Source: DASXUC01 sp036505015 (GTDB lineage: Bacteria > Sysuimicrobiota > Sysuimicrobiia > Sysuimicrobiales > Kaftiobacteriaceae). Taken from it: DNA of 64,000 bases. Of the stretch, positions 8,169-16,812 are shown piece after piece. Position numbers and translations under genes: made by a program. The DNA lies in NCBI GenBank assembly GCA_036505015.1, contig DASXUC010000026.1:1-64000 (forward strand). Direction: 5' to 3'. The stretch's first letter is position 1. Every line of letters starts with the position of its first letter. The notes under the pieces are model-generated. The model was not told the origin of the DNA. It searched no databases and saw only the letters and a list, made by a program, of their open reading frames with translations.

Positions 8169-9512
8169 CTACTTCAGGGTGAGCAGGTAAGCGACGAGCG
8201 CTTTGAGATCGCTATCCGAGGTCTTGTCGAACGCCGGCATGGTCGCCTGCGGGTTCACGGCACGAGGATTGCGAATGAGGTCCATCAGCTTGTCGCCAGA
8301 GTAGGAACCGCTGCCGATGTGTGTGAGTTCGGGACCGAAGTCGACCCCCTCGCCCTTGACCAAATGGCAGTTGAGGCATTGGCTTGCTACGAAAACTTGA
8401 TGACCTTGGTCGATGAGTGCCTGGGGTGATCCGGATGGCGCCGGGCGGGTGCCGGGTGGCGGCTGCACCGCCCCCAAATAGGTAAGCCCGGCCAGCGCCA
8501 CGACGATGACCCCCGCGGCCCCGATTGCATAGGTCCGGCGGCGCGGGCGCCGCTCGGGGCTCCTGTCCAGAAGCGGGAGCAGCACGAGCAACGTGATTGC
8601 GGCCAGAGGAAGCACCACCACGCCGATCGGTTCCCACACGGGTCCCTGGAAGTACTTCAGCAGCTGAAAGAGGAAGAGGAAGTACCATTCCGGCCGCGGC
8701 ACGTACGTGGTCGACGAGGGATCGGCGCGAACCTCCGTAGGAATCCCCCAGACGGCAGTAAGGCCCAAAAGAATGAGCAGGATGGCCAGCGAGACGGCAA
8801 GATCCTCGGCCAGCTGGTCAGGATAGAACGGCTTTGTCTTTCGGACCGATGCCTCGTTGCCGGGCGCGGGGGCAATGCCGTGCCTGTAGACGAGGTAGAG
8901 ATGGAGGATAACGAGCGGCACCAAGAGAGCCGGAAGCACCAACACATGCACGGAGAAAAACCGCACAAGCGTGACGGGACCGACGTCGGCTTCGCCCCGC
9001 ACGATCCGCAGGAGCCAGTCGCCGATCAGCGGCACTGTACCGACGACTTTTGTGCCTACCACTGTGGCCCAGTATGAACGCTGGGTCCAGGGCAGCAGGT
9101 ATCCCGTGAAGGCAAACCCCATGACAAGTACCGCGAGGCCAACACCGGCTATCCAGGTCAGCTCCCGCGGAGCTTTGTACGATCCCCAGGCGAACACCCG
9201 CAGCAGGTGGAGGGCGATGACGATGATCAGCGCGTTCGCGCCCCAGTGATGCAGACCGCGCACGACCGAGCCGAAGAATACCTGCGTCGTCACAAACGTG
9301 ATGCTGTCGTAGGCGTTCTCCGGCGTGGGCGAGTAGTTCAATGCCAGGACGATTCCGGTAACGACCTGAAGGACGAGCAGGAAAAGGGCGACGCTGCCCA
9401 GCGTGTGCGGAAGCCCGGTCTCTTCCGGCAGATTGCGGTTCAGAAATCCGCCGAACAACGGCCCCCCGAGTCTCTCTCGCAGCCAGCCGGAACGTCGCGG
9501 GGTCTCTGTCAC
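8169..9512 (-). CDS. Cytochrome b fused to a c-type cytochrome (quinol:acceptor oxidoreductase)
   Basis: 447 residues. Residues 1-340 are a full cytochrome b with paired heme-ligand histidines (LHHWGANALIIVIALHL; HVLVLP...LHLYLVYRHG) and the Qo-site PEWYFLF sequence. After a linker, residues about 365-447 are a monoheme cytochrome c with CLNCH and a distal methionine in ATMPAF. The b-c fusion resembles Gram-positive menaquinol complexes. Its start overlaps the Rieske stop by 4 nt, so the two make one complex in the cytoplasmic membrane. Confidence 0.95.
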   Translation of the reverse strand: MTETPRRSGWLRERLGGPLFGGFLNRNLPEETGLPHTLGSVALFLLVLQVVTGIVLALNYSPTPENAYDSITFVTTQVFFGSVVRGLHHWGANALIIVIALHLLRVFAWGSYKAPRELTWIAGVGLAVLVMGFAFTGYLLPWTQRSYWATVVGTKVVGTVPLIGDWLLRIVRGEADVGPVTLVRFFSVHVLVLPALLVPLVILHLYLVYRHGIAPAPGNEASVRKTKPFYPDQLAEDLAVSLAILLILLGLTAVWGIPTEVRADPSSTTYVPRPEWYFLFLFQLLKYFQGPVWEPIGVVVLPLAAITLLVLLPLLDRSPERRPRRRTYAIGAAGVIVVALAGLTYLGAVQPPPGTRPAPSGSPQALIDQGHQVFVASQCLNCHLVKGEGVDFGPELTHIGSGSYSGDKLMDLIRNPRAVNPQATMPAFDKTSDSDLKALVAYLLTLK

Positions 9513-10018
9513 GTACCGCCCCGGTGGAAGGCACCCATATACAGGGCCTCCCCCTCGACTTTCGCCTCATAGTAATCCAAGGGCCGCGGTGGGGGGCCGC
9601 TGACCACGTCCCCCTTTGCGTTGAAGACTCCATTGTGACAGGGGCAAATGAACAGCCCGCGGGAGACGTCCCAATGATACGCGCACCCGAGGTGCGTGCA
9701 GTGGTTGTCAAAAATCTTGAACCCGCCCTCCGGGAGCCTGACGACCCACACCTGCATCTGGCCGGTAACGTTCACCCACCCTTCCTGCGACGGGTGGACA
9801 TGATGCGCGAGCCGGGGCTCCGCGCCAAAGGCGGAAACGGGCCCGACCTTGATCCACTGGGCCTTCTCCTGCCTTCGGATTGCCGGAGAAAAGATGCTCC
9901 CGAGAGTCGGGACGCCGACGAGCAGGCCGATCAGAGTGGCGAGGCCCCAGAAGAGGCGTCCAAAGAACGTCCGCCGGCTGATCGCCAGTGCACCCCCGGT
10001 TGCTGGTCCGTCTGCCAC
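9509..10018 (-). CDS. Rieske iron-sulfur protein of the bc complex
   Basis: 169 residues. N-terminal Tat-like signal anchor (SRRTFFGRLFWG then a hydrophobic helix), followed by the [2Fe-2S] motifs CTHLGC and CPCHNG. It transfers electrons from quinol at the cytochrome b Qo site to the c heme. The 4-nt overlap with the cytochrome b gene and the upstream small cytochrome gene 12 nt away place it in a bc operon. Confidence 0.96.
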   Translation of the reverse strand: MADGPATGGALAISRRTFFGRLFWGLATLIGLLVGVPTLGSIFSPAIRRQEKAQWIKVGPVSAFGAEPRLAHHVHPSQEGWVNVTGQMQVWVVRLPEGGFKIFDNHCTHLGCAYHWDVSRGLFICPCHNGVFNAKGDVVSGPPPRPLDYYEAKVEGEALYMGAFHRGGT

Positions 10019-10030
10019 AGCAGCGGGGCG

Positions 10031-10519
10031 CTAGCGCGTCATTTTGAGCGGTGCCGGGGGACTGGCCGGCAGTCGATAGACAACGTAAGCGTGGTCGGTT
10101 TTCGCATGACACACGTTGCAGGCGCCGACAATCTGCGGCACCAAGCCTTGATACTGTGACCAGTTCTTTGCTTTCGCAGCGGCTACAAGCTTGTCGAGGT
10201 AGTTGGTCTCAAACGCTTTGAGGAGAGGAGCCCTCGCGGGCCGGGTCGTCTCGGCGACTTCCTGAATCTCTATCATCTCGTCGAGCATGTATGTGGCGAG
10301 ATCCCAGTTGCCACCTTTTGCCGCGTAGTATGCGTTCGTGAAGCGGGCCCCGTACTCGATCATCACGGTCCCCAAGCCCGGCTGGATACTCGCCAGTGTG
10401 TTGAACTTCTCATCCGTTGTGCCCTTCAGCCAGCTCGGGGCTTGGGTATATGCGACGCCCACCGCGAGCCCGGTAATAAGCACGATCCCCACGAAGACTG
10501 CCGTGTTTCGGGACATCAT
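10031..10519 (-). CDS. Membrane-anchored monoheme c-type cytochrome
   Basis: 162 residues: signal anchor (residues 5-25), a largely helical domain and one CNVCH heme site at about residue 134. A heme motif near the C-terminus of a helical domain recalls class II (cytochrome c-prime-like) folds, but family assignment is uncertain. It is the gene just upstream of the Rieske gene, so it probably shuttles electrons out of the bc complex. Confidence 0.8.
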   Translation of the reverse strand: MMSRNTAVFVGIVLITGLAVGVAYTQAPSWLKGTTDEKFNTLASIQPGLGTVMIEYGARFTNAYYAAKGGNWDLATYMLDEMIEIQEVAETTRPARAPLLKAFETNYLDKLVAAAKAKNWSQYQGLVPQIVGACNVCHAKTDHAYVVYRLPASPPAPLKMTR

Positions 10520-10593
10520 CTATCCTCCCTTCATCAGATTGCGTGCGTTGACTCGCGCGTGACGTTCGGAGATGCGCTGCGATGTTCCTGGCA

Positions 10594-11067
10594 TCATCGG
10601 TTCCCGGCATCAATTACGACCAGGTGTCCGATCATCGTGTCGTGATCCGGTGAACACGTCGCCGTCGCCGGATCGTACGGTAGGTAGCACCGGTACACAA
10701 AAATTCCCGGCTTATCCGCCACAAACGTGAGCACTTCCGATGCCTGCTCGCCACCGGTGAGAGGTCCGGTGCGCACGCCGTATCCGACAATTTCGATCCC
10801 GTGGCGGTAGAAGGATTGGTTGATAACCCGCAGGTGGACGGTATCCCCCCGTCGGACGACCATTAACTGGGGATCATAGAGGTGACGAAGCGCCGGCCCA
10901 CCGATCGACCCCTCCGTGGTGACAAGGAGGGAAAGGTCGATCGTCGTGGCGGGGGCGGGAGCGGGATGGGTAGGGGCCGGTGTCAGCAGTATCAGCAGGC
11001 TGAGCGCGATGCCCGCAACCGAGACCGCAAGCGTAACCCCCCTCACGGCCGACCTGGAGCCATCCAT
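10594..11067 (-). CDS. Membrane-anchored CuA-like cupredoxin (copy 1)
   Basis: 157 residues: N-terminal signal anchor, then one cupredoxin domain. The ligand set is H (RHGIEIVGYG), C (YRCYLPY), then CSPDHDTM. The last part is C-x3-H-x2-M exactly as in CuA centres, but the two cysteines are separated by 10 residues instead of 3. The HG...GYG segment resembles the CuA domain of nitrous oxide reductase. I infer a modified CuA or type-1 site and an electron-transfer role. It lies 9 nt from a paralogue and next to bc complex genes. Confidence 0.72.
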   Translation of the reverse strand: MDGSRSAVRGVTLAVSVAGIALSLLILLTPAPTHPAPAPATTIDLSLLVTTEGSIGGPALRHLYDPQLMVVRRGDTVHLRVINQSFYRHGIEIVGYGVRTGPLTGGEQASEVLTFVADKPGIFVYRCYLPYDPATATCSPDHDTMIGHLVVIDAGNR

Positions 11068-11076
11068 CGAGGCACC

Positions 11077-11532
11077 CTATTCCGTCACGATGAGGTAGCC
11101 GAGCATGAGATCGTGGTCAGGAGTGCAGTTAAATTTCGCGGGATCGTATGGAAGGATGCATCGGTACGCGAAGACCCCGGTCTGATCGGCGATGAAGTGC
11201 AGGCGGTCGCTGGTGCCTGGTTTGAGGACCCCGGTCTTAAGGTTGTACCCGGAGAGCTCCAACTGGTGGTTCACCTTGTCCGGATTGCCAACGGCAAGGT
11301 CCACGGTGTCGCCTTTGCGCACAACGAGCATGGTAGGATACCAACGGTGCGCCGCCATCCCCTGCCCACTGAACGTGGCGACCACCATGGAAAGCTTCAG
11401 TGTCGCCGGCTGTCGAGGTGGAGGTGTGACTTCGGTCGTGGCGCGGCGGGCATAAGCGATTCCGCTGACCGCCAGAGCCACGATGGCGACGAAGAGAGCA
11501 AAGTAGCCCGTCCCGTTGCTGCGGCGTTCCAT
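11077..11532 (-). CDS. Membrane-anchored CuA-like cupredoxin (copy 2)
   Basis: 151 residues from ATG 11532; starts 21 codons or more upstream are possible because the ribosome site is weak. Same plan as its neighbour: signal anchor, NHQLELSGYN, YRCILPY and CTPDHDLM. It keeps the C-x10-C-x3-H-x2-M spacing, so the odd spacing is a shared feature and not an error. It is the first gene of the leftward respiratory set. A tandem duplication is inferred from adjacency and co-linear motifs. Confidence 0.72.
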   Translation of the reverse strand: MERRSNGTGYFALFVAIVALAVSGIAYARRATTEVTPPPRQPATLKLSMVVATFSGQGMAAHRWYPTMLVVRKGDTVDLAVGNPDKVNHQLELSGYNLKTGVLKPGTSDRLHFIADQTGVFAYRCILPYDPAKFNCTPDHDLMLGYLIVTE

Positions 11533-11831
11533 GCTATTTGACCGCCTGAGCTCCCATTTACCCTTTAGGTTACCGTACCAATACGCACCGCGCATAGGGT
11601 GTCCGCCTGATTTGGGCATCTACATCTCCTCTAATTGACGGAGCGCGCTCGTCCTTGTGCAAGGTCCTTTCACGCGCAAATGGCGACCGTCGGAAACATC
11701 GGATTGACGCTGTAGAACTCCCTCGGGTCTTTCGTCGTCTCCAGAATCGGCTGGGAACCCGATACATAGACCGGCAGGGGGTGCCTACGCTGAAACCGTC
11801 AGAGATAACGATCCATAAAGGAGGAGTCACA

Positions 11832-12401
11832 ATGGCGGCACAGACCACCGTTTATGATGATCCTAAGTTCGTGCGGACACTATTCTCTACTTCAACGTTC
11901 GCATGGCTGTGGGCGATAGTGCGCATCTGGCTTGGCTGGCAGTGGATTCAGGCAGCGGAGCACAAGATCGGCGACGCGGCCTGGGTCGGAGGGGGCGCCG
12001 CGCTGAAGGGTTTCTGGGAGCGCGCGGTCGCGATCCCGGCGGCCCCAGCCAGGCCGGCAATCACGTTCGACTGGTACCGCAGTTTCCTGCAGTACATGCT
12101 GGATATCCACGCATACACATGGTTCGCGAAGATCGTCGCATACGGCGAACTACTGGTGGGCATCGCGCTGATCGTCGGTGCCTTCGTCGGCATCGCCGCG
12201 TTCTTCGGGGCGCTGATGAACTTCAACTTCATGCTGGCGGGATCGGCCAGCACAAACCCGATGCTGTTCATCATCGCGGTCCTGCTGGTCCTGGCCTGGA
12301 AGGTCGCCGGATACTACGGGCTGGACCGCTACCTCCTGTCGGTCCTGGGCACGCCCTGGAAGCCGGGACGCGTCTTCAAAGGTCGGCCGGTGATGGCCTG
12401 A
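11832..12401 (+). CDS. DoxX-family membrane protein
   Basis: 189 residues from ATG 11832 with AGGAGG just upstream. Four hydrophobic helices and the DoxX/DoxD-like layout (VRIWLGWQWIQAAEHKIGD near the start, YGELLVGIALIVGAF in the middle). Relatives are the quinone-reducing small subunit of thiosulfate:quinone oxidoreductase and other quinone-linked proteins; the substrate here is unknown. It begins the rightward respiratory set and is separated from the divergent cupredoxin genes by a 299-nt gap (11533-11831) in which I see no confident promoter. Confidence 0.8.
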   Translation: MAAQTTVYDDPKFVRTLFSTSTFAWLWAIVRIWLGWQWIQAAEHKIGDAAWVGGGAALKGFWERAVAIPAAPARPAITFDWYRSFLQYMLDIHAYTWFAKIVAYGELLVGIALIVGAFVGIAAFFGALMNFNFMLAGSASTNPMLFIIAVLLVLAWKVAGYYGLDRYLLSVLGTPWKPGRVFKGRPVMA

Positions 12402-12405
12402 TCGC

Positions 12406-12448
12406 TGAGGGAAACAAAGGGAGCAGAGGGAAAGATCCTTCTGCTCCC
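12406..12448 (+). terminator. Intrinsic terminator after doxX, built on a nonamer-like array
   Basis: GGGAGCAGA (12419-12427) pairs with TCTGCTCCC (12440-12448), with a further 4 bp including a G-U pair inside and an AAGA loop, then ACTTTCG. The left flank GAGGGAAAC, AAAGGGAGC, AGAGGGAAA repeats with a period near 9, so this hairpin also looks like one of the short-period spacers. Confidence 0.65.
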
Positions 12449-12470
12449 ACTTTCGTGTGCGGAGGTGCAT

Positions 12471-12983
12471 ATGAGCATCAGCGCGAGGGAACTGTGGACC
12501 GTGCTGCACGGCCTTGTCTTTGGCTCGGCATTTCTCCTCGCGTTCGCAGGGGGAGTAGCCGGATTGTACAGCCTCCGGCCGGAGTGGGTTACCGTCCAGG
12601 GGATCCGCGAGCGGCTGAACCGCCTGCTCGCCGGTACCTGGATCATGGCGGTAGTCGCCTGGATCACCGTCCTCAGCGGGACGTACATCGTCTACCCGTG
12701 GTACCGGGCGCAGGGCCCCACCAGCCCGCGCTCGATCCTGCTGGCAAGTGATGCCACCAAAACCTGGCACACCTTCGGCATGGAGTGGAAGGAGCACATC
12801 GGCTGGTTCGCACCGATTCTCGCCACCGCGGTGGCCTTCATCGTGACACGGTATGGACCGGATCTCGCCAGGAACAACAAGCTGCGCCAGGCCGCGCTGT
12901 GGCTGTTTGTCTTTGCGTTCGCGGCGGCCGGCATCGCCGGACTCTTCGGGGCGTTCCTGAACAAAGTCGCCCCGGTACGGTAG
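12471..12983 (+). CDS. Unknown four-helix membrane protein with conserved-looking histidines
   Basis: 170 residues from ATG 12471 (GGAGG five bases upstream). Four membrane helices; histidines sit at helix ends in VLHG, TWHTFG and KEHIGW, which would suit a b-type heme or quinone site. I do not recognise the family. It lies between DoxX and another small membrane protein and ahead of the cytochrome oxidase operon, so a role in quinone or heme-linked electron flow is plausible but only inferred. Confidence 0.7.
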   Translation: MSISARELWTVLHGLVFGSAFLLAFAGGVAGLYSLRPEWVTVQGIRERLNRLLAGTWIMAVVAWITVLSGTYIVYPWYRAQGPTSPRSILLASDATKTWHTFGMEWKEHIGWFAPILATAVAFIVTRYGPDLARNNKLRQAALWLFVFAFAAAGIAGLFGAFLNKVAPVR

Positions 12984-12996
12984 AGGAGGATTCTCG

Positions 12997-13335
12997 ATGG
13001 CACACCAGATGACGATGACCAAACCCACGGGTCCCGCCGCGGCCGCCCTCATCGCGGCAGGCCTCGGGACGTTCACGATCGGCTTGATGACCACACTGGC
13101 GGAGGCATCGGCGGGATTCAGAAGCTCATTGAACTTCTACAACCCGTCGGGGCCCCTTTCAGGCAAGACCGGCGTGGCCGTAGTGGTGTGGCTGATCTCG
13201 TGGTTCGTGCTGCACAGCATGTGGAAAACCAGAAACCCGGAAATTGGACGCATCCTCACCTGGACGCTCGTGTTCATCGGACTGGGCTTCCTGCTCACAT
13301 TTCCGCCGATCTTTGAAGCGTTCGCGGCCGAATAA
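12997..13335 (+). CDS. Unknown small membrane protein
   Basis: 112 residues with three hydrophobic segments; ATG 12997 is preceded by GAGGAGG. A histidine in WLISWFVLHSMW could be a ligand. No family recognised. It follows the four-helix protein by 13 nt and is closed by a strong terminator, so doxX, this gene and its neighbour form a short unit before the oxidase genes. Confidence 0.65.
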   Translation: MAHQMTMTKPTGPAAAALIAAGLGTFTIGLMTTLAEASAGFRSSLNFYNPSGPLSGKTGVAVVVWLISWFVLHSMWKTRNPEIGRILTWTLVFIGLGFLLTFPPIFEAFAAE

Positions 13336-13349
13336 TCGCAGTTCGCACC

Positions 13350-13390
13350 AATGGGGCCGGGCGATCTGCTCGGCCCCATTTCTTCGTCGT
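13350..13390 (+). terminator. Strong intrinsic terminator before coxB
   Basis: A 13-bp stem (AATGGGGCCGGGC, 13350-13362, with GCTCGGCCCCATT, 13368-13380, one G-U pair), a 5-nt loop and then TCTTCG with T-rich start. It separates the small membrane genes from the oxidase operon. Confidence 0.8.
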
Positions 13391-13439
13391 CGCATCTCGC
13401 GCAGGAGTCCCCAGGGTACGGGGGAAATACGAACACTGT

Positions 13440-14270
13440 ATGGCCGACATCCCCCCGCCGTCTGAATCGCAGCAACTGGGCAGGCGTCTGGGTCTTGTCA
13501 TTCTCCTGATGGTCCTCGTCGGCGGGGTCGGCTCGTTCCTGTGGGCCATGCGGCACTTGTGGCTGCCGCCCGTGGCATCGCAGCAGGGCATCGACGTCGA
13601 TCGTCTGTTCACGATCACCCTCATCGTCACCGGGGCAGCATTCATCCTCGTGCATCTCTTCCTGGGTATCTTCGCCTGGCGGTATGCCGACCGGGGGCAA
13701 AAAGAACGCGCGTACTACTGGCACGATAACCGCACGCTCGAGCTGACGTGGACGCTGGTGCCGGCGGCCGTGCTGGTGACGCTGATTTCGATGGGCGCCG
13801 TCGTCTGGCTGCGCGTGCACAGCGCTCCGCCAGCGGATGTGATGGTCGTGGATGTGCACGCCCAGCAGTTCGGGTGGATGTTCCGCTACCCCGGTCCGGA
13901 TGGAAAGTTCGGGCGCAACGAAGGCATCCGGATGACACCGGGCAACCCGCTGGGCATCGATCCGGCGGATCCCGCGGGCGCCGACGACATCGTCGCCCGG
14001 GAACTGCACTTGATCCTTGGGCAGCCTGTACAGGTGCGGCTGTCATCGACCGATGTGCTGCACAGTTTCTTTCTGCCGAACTTCCGCGTGAAGCAGGACG
14101 TCGTGCCCGGCATGTACACGACGGCGTGGTTTGTGCCGACGGCATCCGGCAAGTTCGAGATTGCCTGCGCGGAGCTGTGCGGAGTCGGCCACTACATCAT
14201 GCGCAGTCAGGTGGTCGTCGAGCCGACGCGAGCGGCGTTTGACGCGTGGCTGGCAAAACAGAAGAAGTGA
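13440..14270 (+). CDS. coxB: Cytochrome c oxidase subunit II
   Basis: 276 residues: two N-terminal membrane helices, then a CuA cupredoxin domain. CuA ligands are visible: H in VLHSFFLP, and CAELCGVGHYIM (C-x3-C-x3-H-x2-M), plus the aromatic FGWMFRYPG patch for electron entry. No fused cytochrome c domain, so an external donor such as the nearby cupredoxins or cytochromes is needed. First gene of the oxidase operon. The stop codon lies in the first heptamer of a repeat array. Confidence 0.96.
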   Translation: MADIPPPSESQQLGRRLGLVILLMVLVGGVGSFLWAMRHLWLPPVASQQGIDVDRLFTITLIVTGAAFILVHLFLGIFAWRYADRGQKERAYYWHDNRTLELTWTLVPAAVLVTLISMGAVVWLRVHSAPPADVMVVDVHAQQFGWMFRYPGPDGKFGRNEGIRMTPGNPLGIDPADPAGADDIVARELHLILGQPVQVRLSSTDVLHSFFLPNFRVKQDVVPGMYTTAWFVPTASGKFEIACAELCGVGHYIMRSQVVVEPTRAAFDAWLAKQKK

Positions 14271-14294
14271 ATCGCGACTCGTGAATCGTGAATC
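14267..14294. repeat. Heptamer array at the coxB stop
   Basis: Four heptamers in phase: GTGAATC, GCGACTC, GTGAATC, GTGAATC. The coxB TGA is inside the first one. No inverted arm is visible before coxA. Confidence 0.75.
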
Positions 14295-14328
14295 GAACTA
14301 CGGTTGACCTCATGAGGGGTGCACTAGC

Positions 14329-16161
14329 ATGGCGGTGACGCACGAAGCGGCGCACGGGGAGCACGAGCACCGGCTGAGCTTCTGGAAGAAGTACGTCTTC
14401 AGCCAGGACCACAAGATCATCGGGATGCAGTACTTGATGACGTCGTTCTTCATGGCGCTGGTCGGCGGCTTCCTGGCGATGCTGATCCGGATGCAGTTGG
14501 GCTTCCCGGCGCTGAAGTTCTACTGGGCGCAGTTTCTGTTCCCCGGCGGGTTCTCGGGCGACCAGATGAAGCCGGACTTCTACCTCGCCGTCGTCACCAT
14601 GCACGGCACGATCATGATCTTCTTCGTGCTCACCACGGCGTTGTCCGGCGGCTTCGGCAACCTGTTGATCCCGCTGCAGATCGGCGCGCGCGACATGGCC
14701 TTCCCGTGGCTGAACATGGTGTCGTACTGGCTGTACCCGCCGGCGATCCTCATCCTGCTCGCCTCGTTCTTCGTCACCGGAGGCGCAGCCAGCGCGGGGT
14801 GGACGTCGTATCCGCCGTTATCGGCGCTGCGCAACGCCGTGCCGGGATCCTACCTGGGGCAAACGCTGTGGCTACTCAGCCTGGCGCTGCTCATTTTGGC
14901 GTTCCTGTTCGGGTCACTGAACTACATCACGACGGTGCTGCAGCTGCGCACGCGCGGGATGTCGATGAGCCGGCTGCCCCTGCTGACCTGGGCGCAGTTC
15001 ATCACCGCCATCTTGATGCTGCTGTCGTTCCCCGTGCTGCTGGCGGCGGCGATCATGATGCTGTTCGACCGCCACCTGGGAACCAGTTTCTTCGTCCCCG
15101 GCGGTCTGGTCGTCAACGGCGTGCCGGTCTCCCACAAAGGCGGCGATCCAATCCTCTGGCAGCACCTGTTCTGGTTTCTCGGCCACCCCGAAGTGTATGT
15201 GCTGATCCTGCCGCCGATGGGCATCGTCTCCGAGGTCCTGTCGACGAACGGGCGGAAGCCGATTTTCGGCTACTTCTTCATGGTCGGCAGCCTGGCCTCA
15301 ATCGCATTCCTCAGTTTCCTGGTGTGGGGACATCACATGTTCACCAGCGGTATGGATCCGCTGCTGGGCACGGCGTTCATGACCACGACCCTGCTGATCG
15401 CGGTCCCGTCGGCCATTAAGACGTTCAACTGGCTGGCCACGCTGTGGCGGGCCAAGATCCGCTATACGTCGGCGACCCTGTTTGCGGTGGGCTTCATCTC
15501 CCTGTTCGTCACCGGCGGGCTCACCGGCATCTTCCTGGCGTCGCCGGCGATCGACATCCACTTTCAGGACACGTTTTTCGTCGTCGCCCACTTCCACTTC
15601 GTGATGGCCAGCGCGGCCCTGTTCGGCCTGTTCGCGGGGACGTATCACTGGTTCCCCAAGATGTTCGGACGCCTGATGAACGAGCGGCTCGGCAGGATCC
15701 ACTTCTGGCTGACATTTGTAGGAGTGTACGCCACGTTCTTCCCGATGCACTTCGCGGGCACTGCGGGGATGATGCGGCGGATCTTCTCCACGCAGATGTA
15801 CCAGTTTCTCCAGCCCGTCTCCGGGTTGAACGCGTTCGTCTCGATCGCGGGATTTGTGCTCGGGACGGCGCAGCTGATCTTCGCCTACAACTTCATCTAC
15901 AGCGCCTTCCGCGGGGCCAAGGCCGGCGCGAATCCCTGGGAGGCGAACACCCTGGAGTGGCAGGCCCCCTCCCCGCCCCCGCACGGCAACTGGGGAGCGA
16001 CCCTCCCGGTCGTCTACCGCTGGCCGTACGACTACAGCGTTCCGGATGCCGAGGAGGACTATCTCCCGCAAACCGTTCCCCAGCGGGCGGCATCGACGGT
16101 GCAGGGAGCACCCGAAGAGGCGCCATCGCTGCACGCAAAACCGCGGGGTGAAGAAGCGTAA
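14329..16161 (+). CDS. coxA: Cytochrome c oxidase subunit I (aa3-type)
   Basis: 610 residues, twelve or more helices. Heme a and CuB ligands are present: TMHGTIM, GHPEVYVLILP (with the histidine-tyrosine pair and the A-type glutamate), WGHHMF, and VAHFHFVM. It reduces oxygen to water and pumps protons at the cytoplasmic membrane. The stop overlaps the start of the next gene (TAATG). The C-terminal tail of about 60 hydrophilic residues is a lineage-specific extension. Confidence 0.97.
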   Translation: MAVTHEAAHGEHEHRLSFWKKYVFSQDHKIIGMQYLMTSFFMALVGGFLAMLIRMQLGFPALKFYWAQFLFPGGFSGDQMKPDFYLAVVTMHGTIMIFFVLTTALSGGFGNLLIPLQIGARDMAFPWLNMVSYWLYPPAILILLASFFVTGGAASAGWTSYPPLSALRNAVPGSYLGQTLWLLSLALLILAFLFGSLNYITTVLQLRTRGMSMSRLPLLTWAQFITAILMLLSFPVLLAAAIMMLFDRHLGTSFFVPGGLVVNGVPVSHKGGDPILWQHLFWFLGHPEVYVLILPPMGIVSEVLSTNGRKPIFGYFFMVGSLASIAFLSFLVWGHHMFTSGMDPLLGTAFMTTTLLIAVPSAIKTFNWLATLWRAKIRYTSATLFAVGFISLFVTGGLTGIFLASPAIDIHFQDTFFVVAHFHFVMASAALFGLFAGTYHWFPKMFGRLMNERLGRIHFWLTFVGVYATFFPMHFAGTAGMMRRIFSTQMYQFLQPVSGLNAFVSIAGFVLGTAQLIFAYNFIYSAFRGAKAGANPWEANTLEWQAPSPPPHGNWGATLPVVYRWPYDYSVPDAEEDYLPQTVPQRAASTVQGAPEEAPSLHAKPRGEEA

Positions 16162-16805
16162 TGGCCGCGCGCGCCTCGACACTTCAGGAACGGCCGGCGC
16201 CCCCGCACGGTCCCAGGGGACCATCCGGCGAGGGCGGCGGCTCCGGTCGCGATGGCGACGGGGTCGTGCAGCCGGTCAGCCCGGCAAGGATCGCCGTCTG
16301 GCTGTTCGTGGGCACGGTCACCGTGCTGTTCGCGGCGTTTACCAGTACGTACCTCGCCAGGCGCGGAGGACCGGGGTGGACGGATGTGCCGCTGCCGTCC
16401 ATCCTCTGGTTGAGCACGGCGATCCTCGCGATCAGCAGCGGCGTCCTGGAATGGGCGCGCCGGGCGGGCCGGGCAGGCGACGTCGGCGGGCTGCGCAGGG
16501 GAGTAACCCTCACCACCATCCTGGGAATCGGGTTCCTGGCGGCGCAGCTCGCCGCCTGGCGGCAGCTGGTCGCTGCGGGGCTGTATCTGAGCTCGAATGC
16601 GCACAGTTCCTTCTTCTATCTGCTCACCGGCGCGCATGGGCTGCATCTCGTCGGGGGTATCGCCGCCTTGCTGTACACGGTGCGGAAGGTCTATCGCGCC
16701 CACGAGCCCGGCGAAGCCCTGGCGGTGACCGATCCCACCGCAACGTTCTGGCACTTCCTTGGAATCCTGTGGGTCTATCTGTTTATCTTGTTGTTCTGGA
16801 TCTGA
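16161..16805 (+). CDS. Oxidase subunit III family protein (copy 1)
   Basis: 214 residues with about five helices after a 40-residue polar N-terminus; typical subunit III sequences such as GAHGLHLVGGI and FWHFLGILWVYLFILLFW. Starts on the last base of the coxA stop codon. Subunit III stabilises the oxygen-reducing core. A second III-family gene follows directly, so one may take the place of the missing two helices of a seven-helix subunit III, or they may be alternatives. Confidence 0.88.
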   Translation: MAARASTLQERPAPPHGPRGPSGEGGGSGRDGDGVVQPVSPARIAVWLFVGTVTVLFAAFTSTYLARRGGPGWTDVPLPSILWLSTAILAISSGVLEWARRAGRAGDVGGLRRGVTLTTILGIGFLAAQLAAWRQLVAAGLYLSSNAHSSFFYLLTGAHGLHLVGGIAALLYTVRKVYRAHEPGEALAVTDPTATFWHFLGILWVYLFILLFWI

Positions 16806-16812
16806 GATTGGG

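Noticed and set aside
11620..11831. Extra coding segment ahead of DoxX
   Set aside because: Upstream codons lack family similarity and AGGAGG sits directly before ATG 11832.
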